Source of the DNA: Liolophura sinensis
Taxonomy: Eukaryota; Mollusca; Polyplacophora; Chitonida; Chitonidae
Length of the DNA: 64,000 bases
NCBI RefSeq assembly: GCF_032854445.1
Contig: NC_088300.1
Span: 24,657,608 to 24,721,607, forward strand
Direction: 5' to 3'
The position numbers were made by a program, and so were the translations under genes. The notes under the pieces are model-generated. The model was not told where the DNA came from, did not search any database, and worked only from the letters and a program-made list of their open reading frames with translations. Of the stretch, positions 12,186 to 23,875 are shown piece after piece. Every line of letters begins with the position of its first letter. The first letter of the stretch is position 1.

Positions 12186-12424
12186 ATTTATTTATTTAGT
12201 TATTTGATTGGTGTTTTACGCTGTACTCAAGAATATTTCACTTATACAACAGCGGCCAGCATTATGGTGGGAGGAAACCGTGGAAACCCACGACCATCCG
12301 CAGGTTGCTGACAGACTTTCCCACATACGGCCAGAGAGGAAGCCAGCATGAGCTGGACTTCAACTCACAGCGACCGCATTGGTAAGACACTCGTGGGTCA
12401 TTACGCTGAACCAAAGGAGGCCCA
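12186..12424 (-). repeat. SINE-1 copy, nearly full length
   Basis: Reverse-strand copy with the tail (TTTATTTATT), then TACTCAAGAATATTTCACTT, the CCATCCGCAGGTTGCTGACA block and the tRNA-like box B region (AGCTGGACTTCAACTCACAG). The box A end is decayed. Confidence 0.8.
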
Positions 12425-12512
12425 CAAATAGACGTTGTGTTTAATTTATATTAACCTATGTATGTATGATTGGGGTAATTTATATCAACGTAATAACTAT
12501 TTATTTATTATC

Positions 12513-12660
12513 AGGGGGCCTCCATGGCTCAGTCGGTTAGGGCGCTAGCGCAGCGTAATGATCTCGCTGTGTGTTCAAGTCCAGCTCATGCTGGCTTCCT
12601 CTCCGGCTGTAAGTGGGAAGGTCTGGCAGTAACCTGCGGAGCGTGTTGTAGGTGATCATA
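12513..12660 (+). repeat. SINE-1 copy, 5' part
   Basis: It begins GGGGGCCTCCATGGCTCAGT, a tRNA-like box A region, followed by box B TGTTCAAGTCCAGCTCATGC and the start of the central domain. It loses similarity before the 3' tail. It lies head to head with the copy at 12186-12424. Confidence 0.8.
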
Positions 12661-13274
12661 ATGTCAATGGAGAGACAAAAAATGCCGTTGTAGCACTTTG
12701 TATTGTCAAACCCGGTGACGAAGAGATCGCGGTTTATTGTACTTTTTGTAGACATTCTTCAAGTTGAACTTCTCACAATAAATTTAACACAGGGAATGAA
12801 CAACAATTTCTCACTCAGCACGATTGCATAATCCGCAGCTGTGTGAGGTCGCACTGGCAGGTTCATCTGGTGCTTTTGGCTCAGTTGCATCAACCAGTTG
12901 GCAGCTGTTGCAGATGCTGTCTGGACAGGTGCAATGTTACAGCCACTCCCACTTTTCCAGACAGTATACTAAGTAATTCCTGGCCAGTCCGAAGAAGTGA
13001 AAATAATTAAACATTTGTAACAAAGACTTTTGCAGGACCCACAAAGTACATGTATGTAAGTCTTTTATTAGCAACAGCTAGCACTTTCGTTTTCAGACAG
13101 GTGGTTCAAGAACAAAAACGATTTCTCACATTTGCACAAAGAACCAAGATCGTAATTACTACTGTACTTGAAATAAAGAATACATCCCAGGTAGATCACT
13201 TTTCTGAAAGCTCTGTATGGTTTATGGGGTCCACAGAGGCAGGGATTGGATATGACTTGTCAGGACTCCAAATG

Positions 13275-13580
13275 TGTATGGTAAATGAAGGTTTGTTAGG
13301 TTGTTCATGTATGTGAGAACGTTTGTTAGGCTGTTGGCGTACGTCAGGAGGTTTGCTAGGTTGTTGGCGCTCGTCAGGAGGTTTGATAGGTTGTTGGCGT
13401 ACGTTTGGAGGTTTGTTGGGTTGTTGGCGTACGTCAGGAGGTTTGTTAGGCTGTTGGCGTACGTCATGAGGTTTCTTAGGTTGTTGACGTACGTTATGAG
13501 GCTTGTTGGGTTATTGTTGAAGGGCCTACGTCAGGAGGTTTGTTAGGTTGTTTAATGTTCGTCAGGAGGTTTGTTAGGTA
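13275..13580. repeat. 30-bp minisatellite
   Basis: About ten units of a sequence like GGAGGTTTGTTAGGTTGTTG followed by GCGTACGTCA. The unit is 30 bp, a multiple of three, so both strands stay open for about 80 codons. The pattern is of a repeat, not a gene. Confidence 0.88.
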
Positions 13581-16529
13581 CTTGTCCAGACGATACAAAA
13601 TAACTAGCCATCAAGAAAATTTTCAAAGCGGCACAGATGTACTGTGGACAATTCCTCTTAAAGTGAAGAGGAATGAGTATGAAATTTAAATCAGACCACA
13701 AAATTATACACCAGTCAGTGGCGTCCTAAAAGACGTGTCGCCTTTAACTTCAGAGCTAAACGCACACTTGAAGCAGCAGGAAAAAGAAATTGTTTATTGA
13801 CCTGAACCCACTGGTGTGATTCTGCTGGCAGCTTCTTTGTCTCATCAGTAACACAACTCCTTTTTTTCTGTATTAAGCAACCTTGATCTGTTCGTTATTA
13901 AATCAACATGTACCATGAATTACGCAATCAGTTTTTGTCGGAAGTTAATGTTGACATGGTTACATTCATGCTGTGCAGATGTTGGTTATTAAATGTCATG
14001 ATTAATTTACACCGTGTAACTTTTGACAGATGTTTCTCCAGGAGTTAGGCTTGTGTATGTGAAAACAACATAATACCTCACTGAGGACATATTAGGTGCA
14101 GGTTCTCTACCTGTACATAACAACCAAGTCAGTTGATATTGCATCTAACGCTATTTATACTTTATAAGACACCTTTGAATCCCATGTAACCTTTGAAATC
14201 TTATTTATGTATATCAAATCTGAAAGCAACTTAGATAGAGCTGGAAAACGTGGGCTACCTCCTCAGTCATTCCTTATTCCGATTTCGAATATTTTCTCAT
14301 TACTACTTTGCCTTATTTTGACTAATACGTCACATCTACCTCATTCAAGATCTCCTGTTTCCGTCTAGCATCAAACATAACTCAATCTTTTGTCATGTTT
14401 GAAGGAACTTACAACAATAGTATAACTTAAATGTATAGATAACTTGGACATCAACCTAAGAATAGGACGATGCTCATGGCCACTGGCTACCCACTGAATC
14501 ATGAAAGCAGGGCTTAAAACAGAAATTACTGGATGGTAAACAAAAGACAAGAAGTAAAAAGCAGGTATCCACGTGGTCAACCGACGGTGGTCAACATCAA
14601 AAAGCATTATGCGGTCAAGGAACGGTTGTGGCTTTACTGGAATATATGATTTCTATGTTTGTATTGAATGTATATAAAGAAAGAGAAAATTGGCACTGCA
14701 GATCGTTGTGAGACATACACTAAATTCATGACAAAATCTTTCTTAATTACTTCTTTCATCTCCACATATTTGCCCTTTATTTTTACCGTCGCTGGTAACA
14801 TGGTCTTAAACTGGTTTTATTTGGGGAGAAATTGGTCGGATGCGAATCTAAACTCAAATATAGATATATTTAACATGCTGTGTTTCGTTCAAACCCAGTG
14901 GAACTTTGTCATTTGCTTATTAAATAAGGTATCACACTATATTACTTTGCTTGTGCTATGGTAATTACCGTGCATAGTCACATTTATCACTGGTCTTTGT
15001 TTTCCGTCAATGAATGTAGAACACGAAGTAAAGTGTTACTCTGCAATGCCAGTAAAATCAATTCTCAATTAAAGAGACAAAAGTTACTTAACCAATTCCC
15101 TCTGGGTGCTGTCAAAATATCGGGATCTTAAAGAGCCAGTGTGTGTGCAATTACATCTCGTCTAAATATGGATACCTCTGCGATTTGCACATGTCTATTT
15201 GTATACCTACCGCTGCCGGCCGCACAAGGTCAATATCTGTTTGTGATGTAATAGCCTAGCCGAATTTACCCTGAGCAAAGCAACCTGACACACCCATAAA
15301 ACTGCGATTTAAACTAGAGCATGAACTTCACTCGTTCTGAAGAACAGCGCTTTGTTCGGAATAGTTTGTGGAAAAGCCTTTCATTCGATTCACACGGTTT
15401 GGGTTGATTAACATGGCAATCATTTTTCATGATACTTAATTTTTACTGGAAAAAGCTTGACTGGCCTTTGATTTTCACTTTGTGGAATAATTTTATCTTC
15501 AATTTACTAAATGATGTACAAAACAGCACATCTAAATATATATTATAAAACGTTTATTTGAACTTTTAATTCAAATACTGTTTTGTAATTTTTATTTTTG
15601 TGTAAAATTTCAAAATTCATAATTCAGTTATTGAGTATAAATTGGACAATAACACATAATCTTTAACAATTCTAATCGACTAAATCCAAATATGTGCATA
15701 TCTTGAAAAATTCTGAATATTGTTGTTACTTTAAATAGAACTATTTACATAATTATGACTGACTAAAGGAATTATTAGTAATGTTTATCATTAGTTACCT
15801 GTCAAAGCACCAGAAAAAATTGTGCCGTCGTATCAGTATGGTGAAAATCACAACAATCATAAATAGTAAGGCGTTTGTTGCTTGGCCATTGCTTGACGAG
15901 CTTGGAGTTATTTACTCGCTGCTGTTGTTCAACAAACAATAAACACGATTAATTCCGCACTGAGAAAACATGACAAAATACCAATTAGCCCGATGGATGG
16001 CGAAGTAAAGGTTCTGTCAAATCTGTTCTCAGCGTAAGTTTGTTCTGTGTGGCTTAATTACTTAGAAAGGATATGATTGCGTGTATGTGAGTGGGTCGAA
16101 CAATTACGGTTCATGATTAACACTGAGTATACAGATCAGCTTTATGAAGAGATGTGACGAACTCCCAGTCAAACGTTTTAAGACGAGAAGGACAGAACGG
16201 GCGGTTAACTTGTCGGACACCAACGAGTTGGGTCGTTTTAGTAACACTACACACCGTCGAGGTTTACAGAGACACTGACTAAAGTGGAGTGCTGCTTGAA
16301 GTGTCGAGGGGTCAGGAGACAAGGGATAAGAGCAGGATTCTACAGGGTGGAGTGACGGGGGAAAGAACTTACTGGTGAGTAGAGGACCTCTCATCTCAGT
16401 GCCAAAACTTCGCCGTGGATAGCGGCCGTAAGAAAAAAAACGCCACCCCCGATTGAAACGTAATGCCTCTTGACCAGAACTGAAAAAAGCTACATATTCA
16501 CGTTTTACCTTGTACGACTTCGTGATGTA

Positions 16530-16640
16530 AGGGTTACTGTGACAACAAAGATCCCGGCGTCCTGGCAACGTCACTGGCGGCCGCGGGTCAGGCCAGGGCG
16601 TGACATCGCGGTGCGGGTCGTGAGTGCCGGCGACAGAAAT
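16530..16640. promoter_or_regulatory. CpG-rich stretch upstream of a TATA box
   Basis: A local GC- and CpG-rich block (GGCGGCCGCGGGTCA, GTGACATCGCGGTGCGGGTC) stands out from AT-rich surroundings. It lies just upstream of the TATA-like run at 16655-16662. Together they resemble a core promoter on the + strand. Its gene is not proven. Confidence 0.35.
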
Positions 16641-16654
16641 TGTGTATGACAAAG

Positions 16655-16755
16655 TATATATAGGTAATTCCCATTAAGTCATGTAGGAGGTGGTGCGTAA
16701 GTCGGTTATAGAAGAAACACCTGTCTCAGGTGCAAGACGATAAACCTGAACTCAG
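16655..16755 (+). promoter_or_regulatory. Candidate TATA box and 5'UTR exon
   Basis: TATATATA at 16655-16662 is followed after about 25-30 nt by a possible start region and by a consensus-like donor, CTCAG|GTAGGT, at 16755/16756. The first coding exon of chitinase 2 has an acceptor (CTATTTTAG) only 3 nt before its ATG, so an upstream noncoding exon must exist. This is the best candidate I saw, which would imply a 7.06-kb first intron. Confidence 0.3.
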
Positions 16756-16989
16756 GTAGGTTTACTAGTGCTCTTTTTACTGTTTGGGTTTCTTTGATCC
16801 GTCTAATCTTCCAGATGGTTTTATTTATTGCATTTCCCGCTTATTTGATTTCTTTGAAGCTGTTCGTACGTGTTTCGATTGTTTAGATGGCCTCCATGAA
16901 ACTTATTGCAATATTTTCTTTTAAATCAAAGAAACAAGATCGTGCAGAGAGATATCTTGCAGATGGTATCGTTAAAAGAAGTCCAGGAC

Positions 16990-17028
16990 GGCTATACTGA
17001 CGGCTATACTGACGGCTATACTAAATCC
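16990..17028. repeat. 13-bp tandem triplicate
   Basis: Three copies of GGCTATACTGAC in a row, the last ending GGCTATACTAAA. Confidence 0.7.
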
Positions 17029-17283
17029 TGACTGCAATAATGTAGTGAACTGCAATGAAGTAATAGTGAAGTGATACTACGCCGGCTCTTTGCAGTAACT
17101 TAATACCTTACAGCCGAATTCTCTGTTTCCATTCTTTAACGGAAAACTATCTAGTTTCTGTGTCATTTATATTAAAGAATGCCTTGTTGTCTATGTTACT
17201 TCCGGTGTCTACTAGTGGAGACTGTCCTGGTTTGTACAACTCTGCAATCATTAGTTAACAGGGCAATACTTGGAGAAATGGAC

Positions 17284-17430
17284 AAAGGGCAATGAGTTTG
17301 TAACATTGGGATTTCTCACTCGTCGTCGGTAATTAAACCGTAGAAATTTTTGATGAATTCACTGAGACAACAAACTATTAGTATATAAGATAACTGACTG
17401 GAAACGATCCCAATGTTGTAAACTGCCCTT
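17284..17430. repeat. Inverted repeat with about 25-bp arms
   Basis: AAAGGGCAATGAGTTTGTAA-CATTGGGAT near 17284-17313 pairs with GATCCCAATGTTGTAAACTG-CCCTT at 17406-17430, allowing one short indel. The spacer is about 90 nt. Confidence 0.55.
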
Positions 17431-17459
17431 GTGTCATACATCCGCTATCCAACACCGTA

Positions 17460-17600
17460 ATCATTTTTCTTCAACCCATTTACTCTCTCCATGGTTCACA
17501 ATTCAGAATCAACTCGTTTACTCTTTCGATGGTTCATAGGTCAGGTGCAACTAATTTATTCTTTATGGTTCAGGTTCGAAAATCAGAATCAACGTAAATG
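17460..17600. repeat. Degenerate ATGGTTCA repeats
   Basis: Three imperfect units like TTTACTCTCTCCATGGTTCA followed by CAATTCAGAATCAAC, about 45-65 bp apart. Confidence 0.4.
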
Positions 17601-18091
17601 AGCTTCGAGTAATGAGCACAATGCAGAAATGGCTCTATTTATCTGGATACGAAGGAATCACGTTTTCAACCAATGGCTGTTCTTTACTTTTTCCATATAT
17701 GTGTAATCTCTTGTTTTGCTTGAAGCGTTCAAGCTACGTTTCATGAGAAGATACTTTGATTTACATTGCATAACAGTATGCATAAGGAGCATTCGTCTTG
17801 CTGTAAATGCCCGGATTATGTAATTATTTCTATAAGGTCTAGAAAACATAATCTACGCTGAACGAAGCACTTACCATAACATGACATTAACGTTTAATGA
17901 CATGGGCAAGGCCGCCTTTCATATTTGCGCACGAGACATCTGCAAATGCTCTTGCCATATGGCCCTACGTGGCAACATACATATCTATGTTAGCAATTTT
18001 TGTATCAGCTGTAATCTAATTGACATATTTGACGGCGTAAATTAAATATGAGTATTACAATTGGAAATTTCATTAGCAATTCGTCGATCAA

Positions 18092-18095
<4 letters not shown>

Positions 18096-18171
<76 letters not shown>
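18096..18171. repeat. (TA)n microsatellite
   Basis: An almost uninterrupted TA dinucleotide run of about 75 bp. Confidence 0.97.
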
Positions 18172-20430
18172 GGCTTATGGCTTGTCCCACTAACGTTCAA
18201 CCCGCTTTACTCGTATAAACAGCTTCTAAACTATATATAGCCATATATCTCGTGGTCAGGTAGGCGGTTTGTGTTGGGGGGAAACCACAGTGTTGTTCGA
18301 GCAAATGGCGATTGACACATATTATTGACGGCATGGACAATGTCCGGGAAGCTGAATGGACACGAGACGCATATATACAAAACAATCTAGTATTATTCCA
18401 CATGGATTGCCAAGTATTTGTTTCAAAAACCGCGTTGCTGTCGATTACCCCCCTCAAAGGCAAATTATTCCAAACGTAACATTTCCGCTCCTTTTTATGT
18501 GGTTCTTTCAATTATAACTTACGTCTTAAAATATATTATCGACATATACTTCCTTCTTCCTACAGCAACACACCCATCGTGGGGGAAGCATAAAACCACT
18601 TGCAGCAAATTCCAACACTTTTTTTTATTTTATGTGTTTGAAAGTTCCGCTTTATGTAAGGAAATGCAGTCAATACATATATGATTTGTACATACCAGGA
18701 TGTGCATTGTTACGTCCAAAATATGACGCCTTGAGATTTGGATCCAATTGCCACAAATTATCTGGAAATTCAGAGCCGAAAATAATTTGTATAGCGGATA
18801 TTGAAAACTTTGACATTTCACTTAACGCAAAAAAAAAACTATGCAACAATACAGCAACTATTATGCTAATCAGCTTTGACTTTACAGTTGCATTGATTGT
18901 TATTAATGTTGCTTGAATCTTTGATATGAAAGGTACGTTCTATTTTCTTCAACGGATTGTTGTTTAAAATACGTTGCTGTAAATGCATGTATATGTGTAG
19001 CATGATATGTGGTGAAAGTATTTTTTTCGTGCATTATAAACTCCATTTTGCGCATTGAGTGCGAGACTACTATGACGTTGTCAACACTAGTCCTGAAATT
19101 ATTTGAATTATTAATTGTTTGCTATGTGTCTTATCAAAAGTGCATCATATGCCAGCGATAACCCAGAAGATCTTTTTCGACCGCATTGACTTCAGGAACA
19201 GAACTCTAGTAATTTCTGCACCCGTTGTCAAGATGAACTGTTCGACCCCGATAGCCGCACGGCCCGCACTGCTGTTGCCATCAATTATTGAATTTTCTGT
19301 ATTCTGTAATTATGTCTCCCTAAAAATACTGTGTGACCTGACATTTGTACAGGTTGATCTTGAAAGTTGATTAACCCCTTATATTTCCTCAGCTTAAACG
19401 TTTCCTCATTGATTGATTAGAGCTTTTAGAGAGTTCAAACAATACTCGAAAACAATATTGAATTGCTCATTGGCGTTTGGCACCTTTCGTACTCTGTAGC
19501 TTTCAGTGATCCGTGAAGTAAATCGGGTCCAACGAGGAAGAAACGTCCACAAGGAGAAACAATGTTTTTACTATATCACCGGTTTACTGCTAACGTGCAC
19601 TTCAGACCTCTGTTTGTTGCGCTTTGTTGAAATTAGCGGCTCGCCATGAAGTCGGTGTAAATTACGACCGGTGTTCAAACACAAAAGTTGAGTATTTGTA
19701 TGTACGTGAGCGTGTGGTCAGATCGGATCTGGACGCAGAACTATGTAACTGATTAACCCAGGAGTTTGCTCGAGACGTTGACCAGCCGGACTGGGGGGTG
19801 ATACCGTTAGTCTTCTCTGGATCCAAACCATGCCCACAAGCTGTTGGTATGAATATAATTTGTTACGTGGGTATTACAGAAGCGAGCGTGACGGACGAGC
19901 GTGTTTCGGGACTATATTACAGACCATTCTAGTCAATGGATCAAGATAAAACTATCATGTAAAAAAAATCCAGGATTATGTTTTTTGCAGTGTTTATTGA
20001 GAGAGTTGTGCGTTAGGTCACTGAGGGATTAGCAAACAGATATGCAAACGTGGCCGGGTTATAACCAAGGTCATCAGGGTGGGGAGGGAATACCTTTAAT
20101 CCCAGCCATCCTAAACCTAGCGACAATCACCACTTGCTCGTTGCAAGCAGGAGGTCTTCTTAGTTTATAAAAATTCTTAGGAAGCTAATAATCAGCACTC
20201 AAAACCTGTCACAGTTATATATTATCCGGCGATATCACATCAAAACTGTGCCCGTTACCTTCGTGGCACCACTAATGGTCTGACCTACATATGCGTACCT
20301 AGACCCAGAGTTCACGCACTCACGTCAAACATAACATTTGCATGTATTTTGGTGTTGCTATTTTATAACACATACACGCACGAAGCTCTATCGCTTCGTT
20401 CAGGGTTCAAGCAACTACATTAAAGACAAA

Positions 20431-20536
20431 TGGGGGACCTCCGTGGCTCAGTTGGTTAGCGCGTTAGCGTAGCGGAATGACCCTGGAGCCCCTCACCAAT
20501 GCGGTCGCTGTGAGTTCAAGTCCAGCTCATGCTGTT
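20431..20536 (+). repeat. SINE-1 head, 3'-truncated
   Basis: It starts GGGGGACCTCCGTGGCTCAG and continues through TTGGTTAGCGCG to box B GAGTTCAAGTCCAGCTCATG. Similarity stops at CTGTTGG, so only the tRNA-like head remains. Confidence 0.8.
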
Positions 20537-21837
20537 GGACTTATTGGAATATTGGAATACTCATGGCAGTAACAAACAAGTACTGCAGAATACCAATACG
20601 TAAAGTTTTTTCTATTGAACTTAATGTATTGACTTCCATGCTCAATCCCCAAAAAGGATTGCTTTGTTACCATTACTGTGTAAGGTGTATCACTAAATCA
20701 TTACTGAATCGCGTTAGATAGCAATAATAATCATAAAATGCTCAGCGATGATAATAAGTCGTACAAATATTGGAGATGAAATGATTGAAAATGAGCAGTT
20801 AACTTTCGCATGAAACTAGTGTAACAGCCACGCAAGTGCTTCCACCTAGAAACTTAGTTTTGTCAAAACTGGATAGAATGCACATTTAGGCCGGAGTTCA
20901 AATTCTTTCGCCACGATATAGCTGAAATATTGCCAATGTGACGTTAAACCTTATGGTTGTCTAATTTAGTCGTGTTTGGTGATGAAAGAGCGTTGATAAA
21001 AATATTCAAACTTGAAATGTGCATATATGTTTTGACCAAGGCTGGACGAAAAATCAGTACCCATTGGCATCCTCTTTCGACAAACATGGACCTTGCTGTG
21101 TTTAAGTGCAACATAAATTAAGTGAATAAGATTGACCTTGACTTTGACCTCGATCATAATCAAGGATGATGTGAAGAGTAAAACAACTGTGGAAAACTGT
21201 TCCAACCTGTACCTACATGTACCCGGATGCAATCTACCCAGTCCCTATATCATTCTCCTGACAGCTTGTCTGGGTCTCTTAGTGACCATGTAATATACAT
21301 GTAATCCAAACTATGCTGGATAAAATATGTATTTCATGTATCTCTGATTATTAACTTGTCAGTATTGTTGATAAATTGCTAATATATAAGGCTACAGCAC
21401 AAAGAGAAATACTAGAGCAGCAACGTCAGTGGGATATGTGATAAATGGTCACACGTAACCAGGGGAAGACAACCTCTTGTCAATTTACCTTACTAATGGT
21501 TTATTCTAATTCTTCAGATAAAGACTTAAACAGAAGCACATTACACACCACCTAGAATTAAATAATAGCACTTCAAATTTACTGAGCTTTGACAAGACCC
21601 ACAAATCAACAGTGTTTGCACTTATACTATTTATTAATCACTCATTCTTTGTACAGAGTAAATCTATTTGTTACCAGTACTGGTATTGAACTGTGGCTGT
21701 TCTGCATATAAAGTTCGTTAGGAAACAACAGCGAAGTGTTTGGTTAACCCAAGCTGACCAAAGACACACGTAAGAAAACATTTGATGCATGACTACCATT
21801 CACAAAAACATGTTGTTGTAAATTACAATTTTATAAA

Positions 21838-21962
21838 TCTCCGGCCGTACGTGGGAAGGTCTGCCAGCAACCTGTTGATGGTTGTGGCTTTTCCCCGGGG
21901 TCTTCCTGGTTTAATCTCACCATAATGCTGGCCGCCGTCGTGCAAGTGAAATATTGGAATAA
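21838..21962 (+). repeat. SINE-1 body and tail
   Basis: Begins CCGGCCGTACGTGGGAAGGT and contains CACCATAATGCTGGCCGCCG and CAAGTGAAATATT. The tRNA-like head is absent. Confidence 0.75.
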
Positions 21963-22139
21963 TGGAAATCGTTAGGTGCTGAAAACACAGGCCTTTCTAT
22001 TTGAACATAAATATTCAGAGTTCATGATATTTTCATATTCATATTTTTGAACGTGTTACGTGTATAGCCTTACCGCCACCCCCGTTCCGTATATACATAC
22101 GTTTGTAGATATGATGTCTGTTTTAAACGGGACAAGGTG

Positions 22140-22290
22140 TTTGAGCATCAACGCATGTTTATTTTTTCTGCAAAAATTAGTGGGTCAAGGTTATTCCATC
22201 AAACGACTTCTTAAGTTTTACAAAGAGTATAATTCGCTTGTAAGTAAATATGGACAGACCGTCCAGAATCTCTGGCACTGTACTTCTTAA
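22140..22290 (+). pseudogene. Possible retroelement ORF remnant
   Basis: A short open stretch ends with residues like LVGQGYSIKRLLKFYKEYNS followed by LVSKYG. The pattern (K/R)GY-x-x-x-x-L-x-K-x-x-FY-x-x-Y-x-x-L-x-x-KY resembles a conserved tail I associate with reverse-transcriptase ORFs of invertebrate retroelements. Nothing upstream extends the match. This is recollection without a search. Confidence 0.22.
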
Positions 22291-22960
22291 GTGTTCTAAT
22301 TCCGCTTAGCCTGGGGTTAGGGAATTTATATTCATCGTGTTGAATTACACCGCCGCGTTGGATATATGAAGAGTGCAATCAAAGTGCAACTAAGATACAT
22401 ATTTTGTTATCGACAACTTTCTGGCATGGTGCACGATTTAATACTGATTTCGCTCAGTCGCATAGAGCATGCTTTACCACATTTCAACATCATTGAAAAC
22501 TACCGACTGCTTCTCTTTGCATGATTCCGTCCTCTTTTCGTACTTTATTACTTTCTAAGTTCTTTGGTGGTTTGTGTTATACGTCGTATTGAGAACTGAC
22601 CTTGCGATTGTTGACTTAGAACGTCTTTAATGGCTGACGGTTGATATACGTATGTCTGTTTCCACGCATTATTTAATAATGCATGTCATAAGCCATTAAT
22701 ATTAAACTGATGGTTTGTTTCCATTATTTCACTGGACAAACATAATATGGAACTAACGAAGACGATTCATTTTATTACGTAGCACATGCATTTAACATGC
22801 ACATGCAATGCATATCATGATATCTATCGTGGACTCAAGCTGGTTGTCACTAGCACTGATGGAAGATTATCATAAATAACGCGACCGAAGGCATCGACAT
22901 AGGCCTATGATGCATGTTAGCAGTTATGATACCATATTCGTACCGCCTCAGTCTTCGATG

Positions 22961-23265
22961 TGGGAGCGGGCCCTGGTCTAGTGGTTGTACAGGCGCTGGA
23001 TTTCAAACAGGACACAGATGGTGCGGGGTCAATCCCGGCCTTGAACAAAGAATTTGTAGACAGTCTAACTTCCGTTTTAAACCACTTGTCTTCCACCAAT
23101 ATGGTATACATATTTGTGCGTCACAGGGGAGAAAATTCGCCAGTAACTTGACTGTGGTCAGTGGTTTACGCCGGGCACTCTGATTTCCTCTATCCATAAA
23201 ACTGACCGCCATCGTACAAAAGAAAAAGTTTTGAGTTGGACGTTAAGCACAATTGAATAAATTAA

Positions 23266-23295
<30 letters not shown>
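22961..23295 (+). repeat. SINE-3, full length
   Basis: The head GGTCTAGTGGTTGTACAGGC resembles a tRNA box A, and GGGGTCAATCCCGGCC resembles box B. The body contains CAGTAACTTGACTGTGGTCA and GGTTTACGCCGGGCACTCTG, and the tail is (AAAT)n. Related, decayed copies lie at 1806, 26966, 40930, 61488 and 61875. Confidence 0.75.
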
Positions 23296-23296
<1 letters not shown>

Positions 23297-23820
23297 GGCA
23301 CATATTAACCAGTGTTTACTTCCTGATAAACTGGTTTAAATTTTTTATTTATTTGTATTGATTGGCGAAAATCTTGGTTTTCAGTAAAATGCACGTTTGC
23401 TATTCAGGCAGAAAAATTCATAGAATTCCTCTTACCTCTCTACCTTACCAAATAAAATACGAGATGTGGAAATGTTAAAAAGAAAACTTTTCGCAGATTG
23501 CCTAGACACATAATTAATTATCGTGACTGTGTTCACCAAATGAATATGGAAGTCATGCTTTTATGTGTTTTCTTCATAATATCAAATAAAAGAATCGCAA
23601 ATGTAAAGATGGAAATATTTGACAATGTAAGTAAATGTTTATTTCAAAATATGTACTCAGCAAACATTAGAATCAGTGTGCAAACCAAAGAGCGCCGGGC
23701 AATATTATTTCGATCTGCACTTACATAGAGGTGTGGTATGTGGCATTCGTTTTTACAAGTTTCAAGTTCCAATGTTTGCTCATCTGAATTGTGTAATCTT
23801 TTATTTTTCTATTTTAGGAA

Positions 23821-23875
23821 ATGGGGCTTTATACTCTGATTGTGTTAGGGTTGGCTTTTCTTCAAGGAGCTGAAG
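23821..23875 (+). CDS. Chitinase 2, signal-peptide exon
   Basis: Encodes [19 protein letters not shown], a typical hydrophobic signal peptide with small residues before the cleavage region. ATG lies 3 nt after a pyrimidine-rich acceptor, so the mRNA must have at least one upstream noncoding exon. Donor GTAAGA, phase 1. Confidence 0.88.

Larger units (their letters stand above)
8064..16650. other. Gene-poor stretch after chitinase 1
   Basis: It begins with the chitinase 1 3'UTR. I found no spliced or unspliced gene in it. It holds decayed tandem repeats (9310-9862), a family D repeat (11288-11590), an inverted pair of SINE-1 elements (12186-12660), a TGTATG microsatellite near 11236-11280 and a 30-bp minisatellite (13275-13580). 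Small open frames here have no recognisable domain and match repeat content or chance length. Confidence 0.6.
16756..23817. other. Gene-free stretch before chitinase 2
   Basis: No coding exon was recognised. It holds an inverted repeat (17284-17430), a degenerate triplicate (17460-17600), an AT microsatellite (18096-18171), SINE-1 fragments (20431-20536, 21838-21962), a possible retroelement remnant (22140-22290) and a SINE-3 copy (22961-23295). It may be the first intron of chitinase 2. Confidence 0.5.

Noticed and set aside
16104-16652. 182-codon open frame on the - strand
   Set aside because: No recognisable domain, biased composition explained by the local GC-rich block, no splice or codon pattern typical of a gene. 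More likely promoter-type DNA.
20431-20536. tRNA gene candidate (box A and box B present)
   Set aside because: The same sequence is the head of the SINE-1 family at many places in this window; a folded tRNA with a proper acceptor stem could not be drawn.
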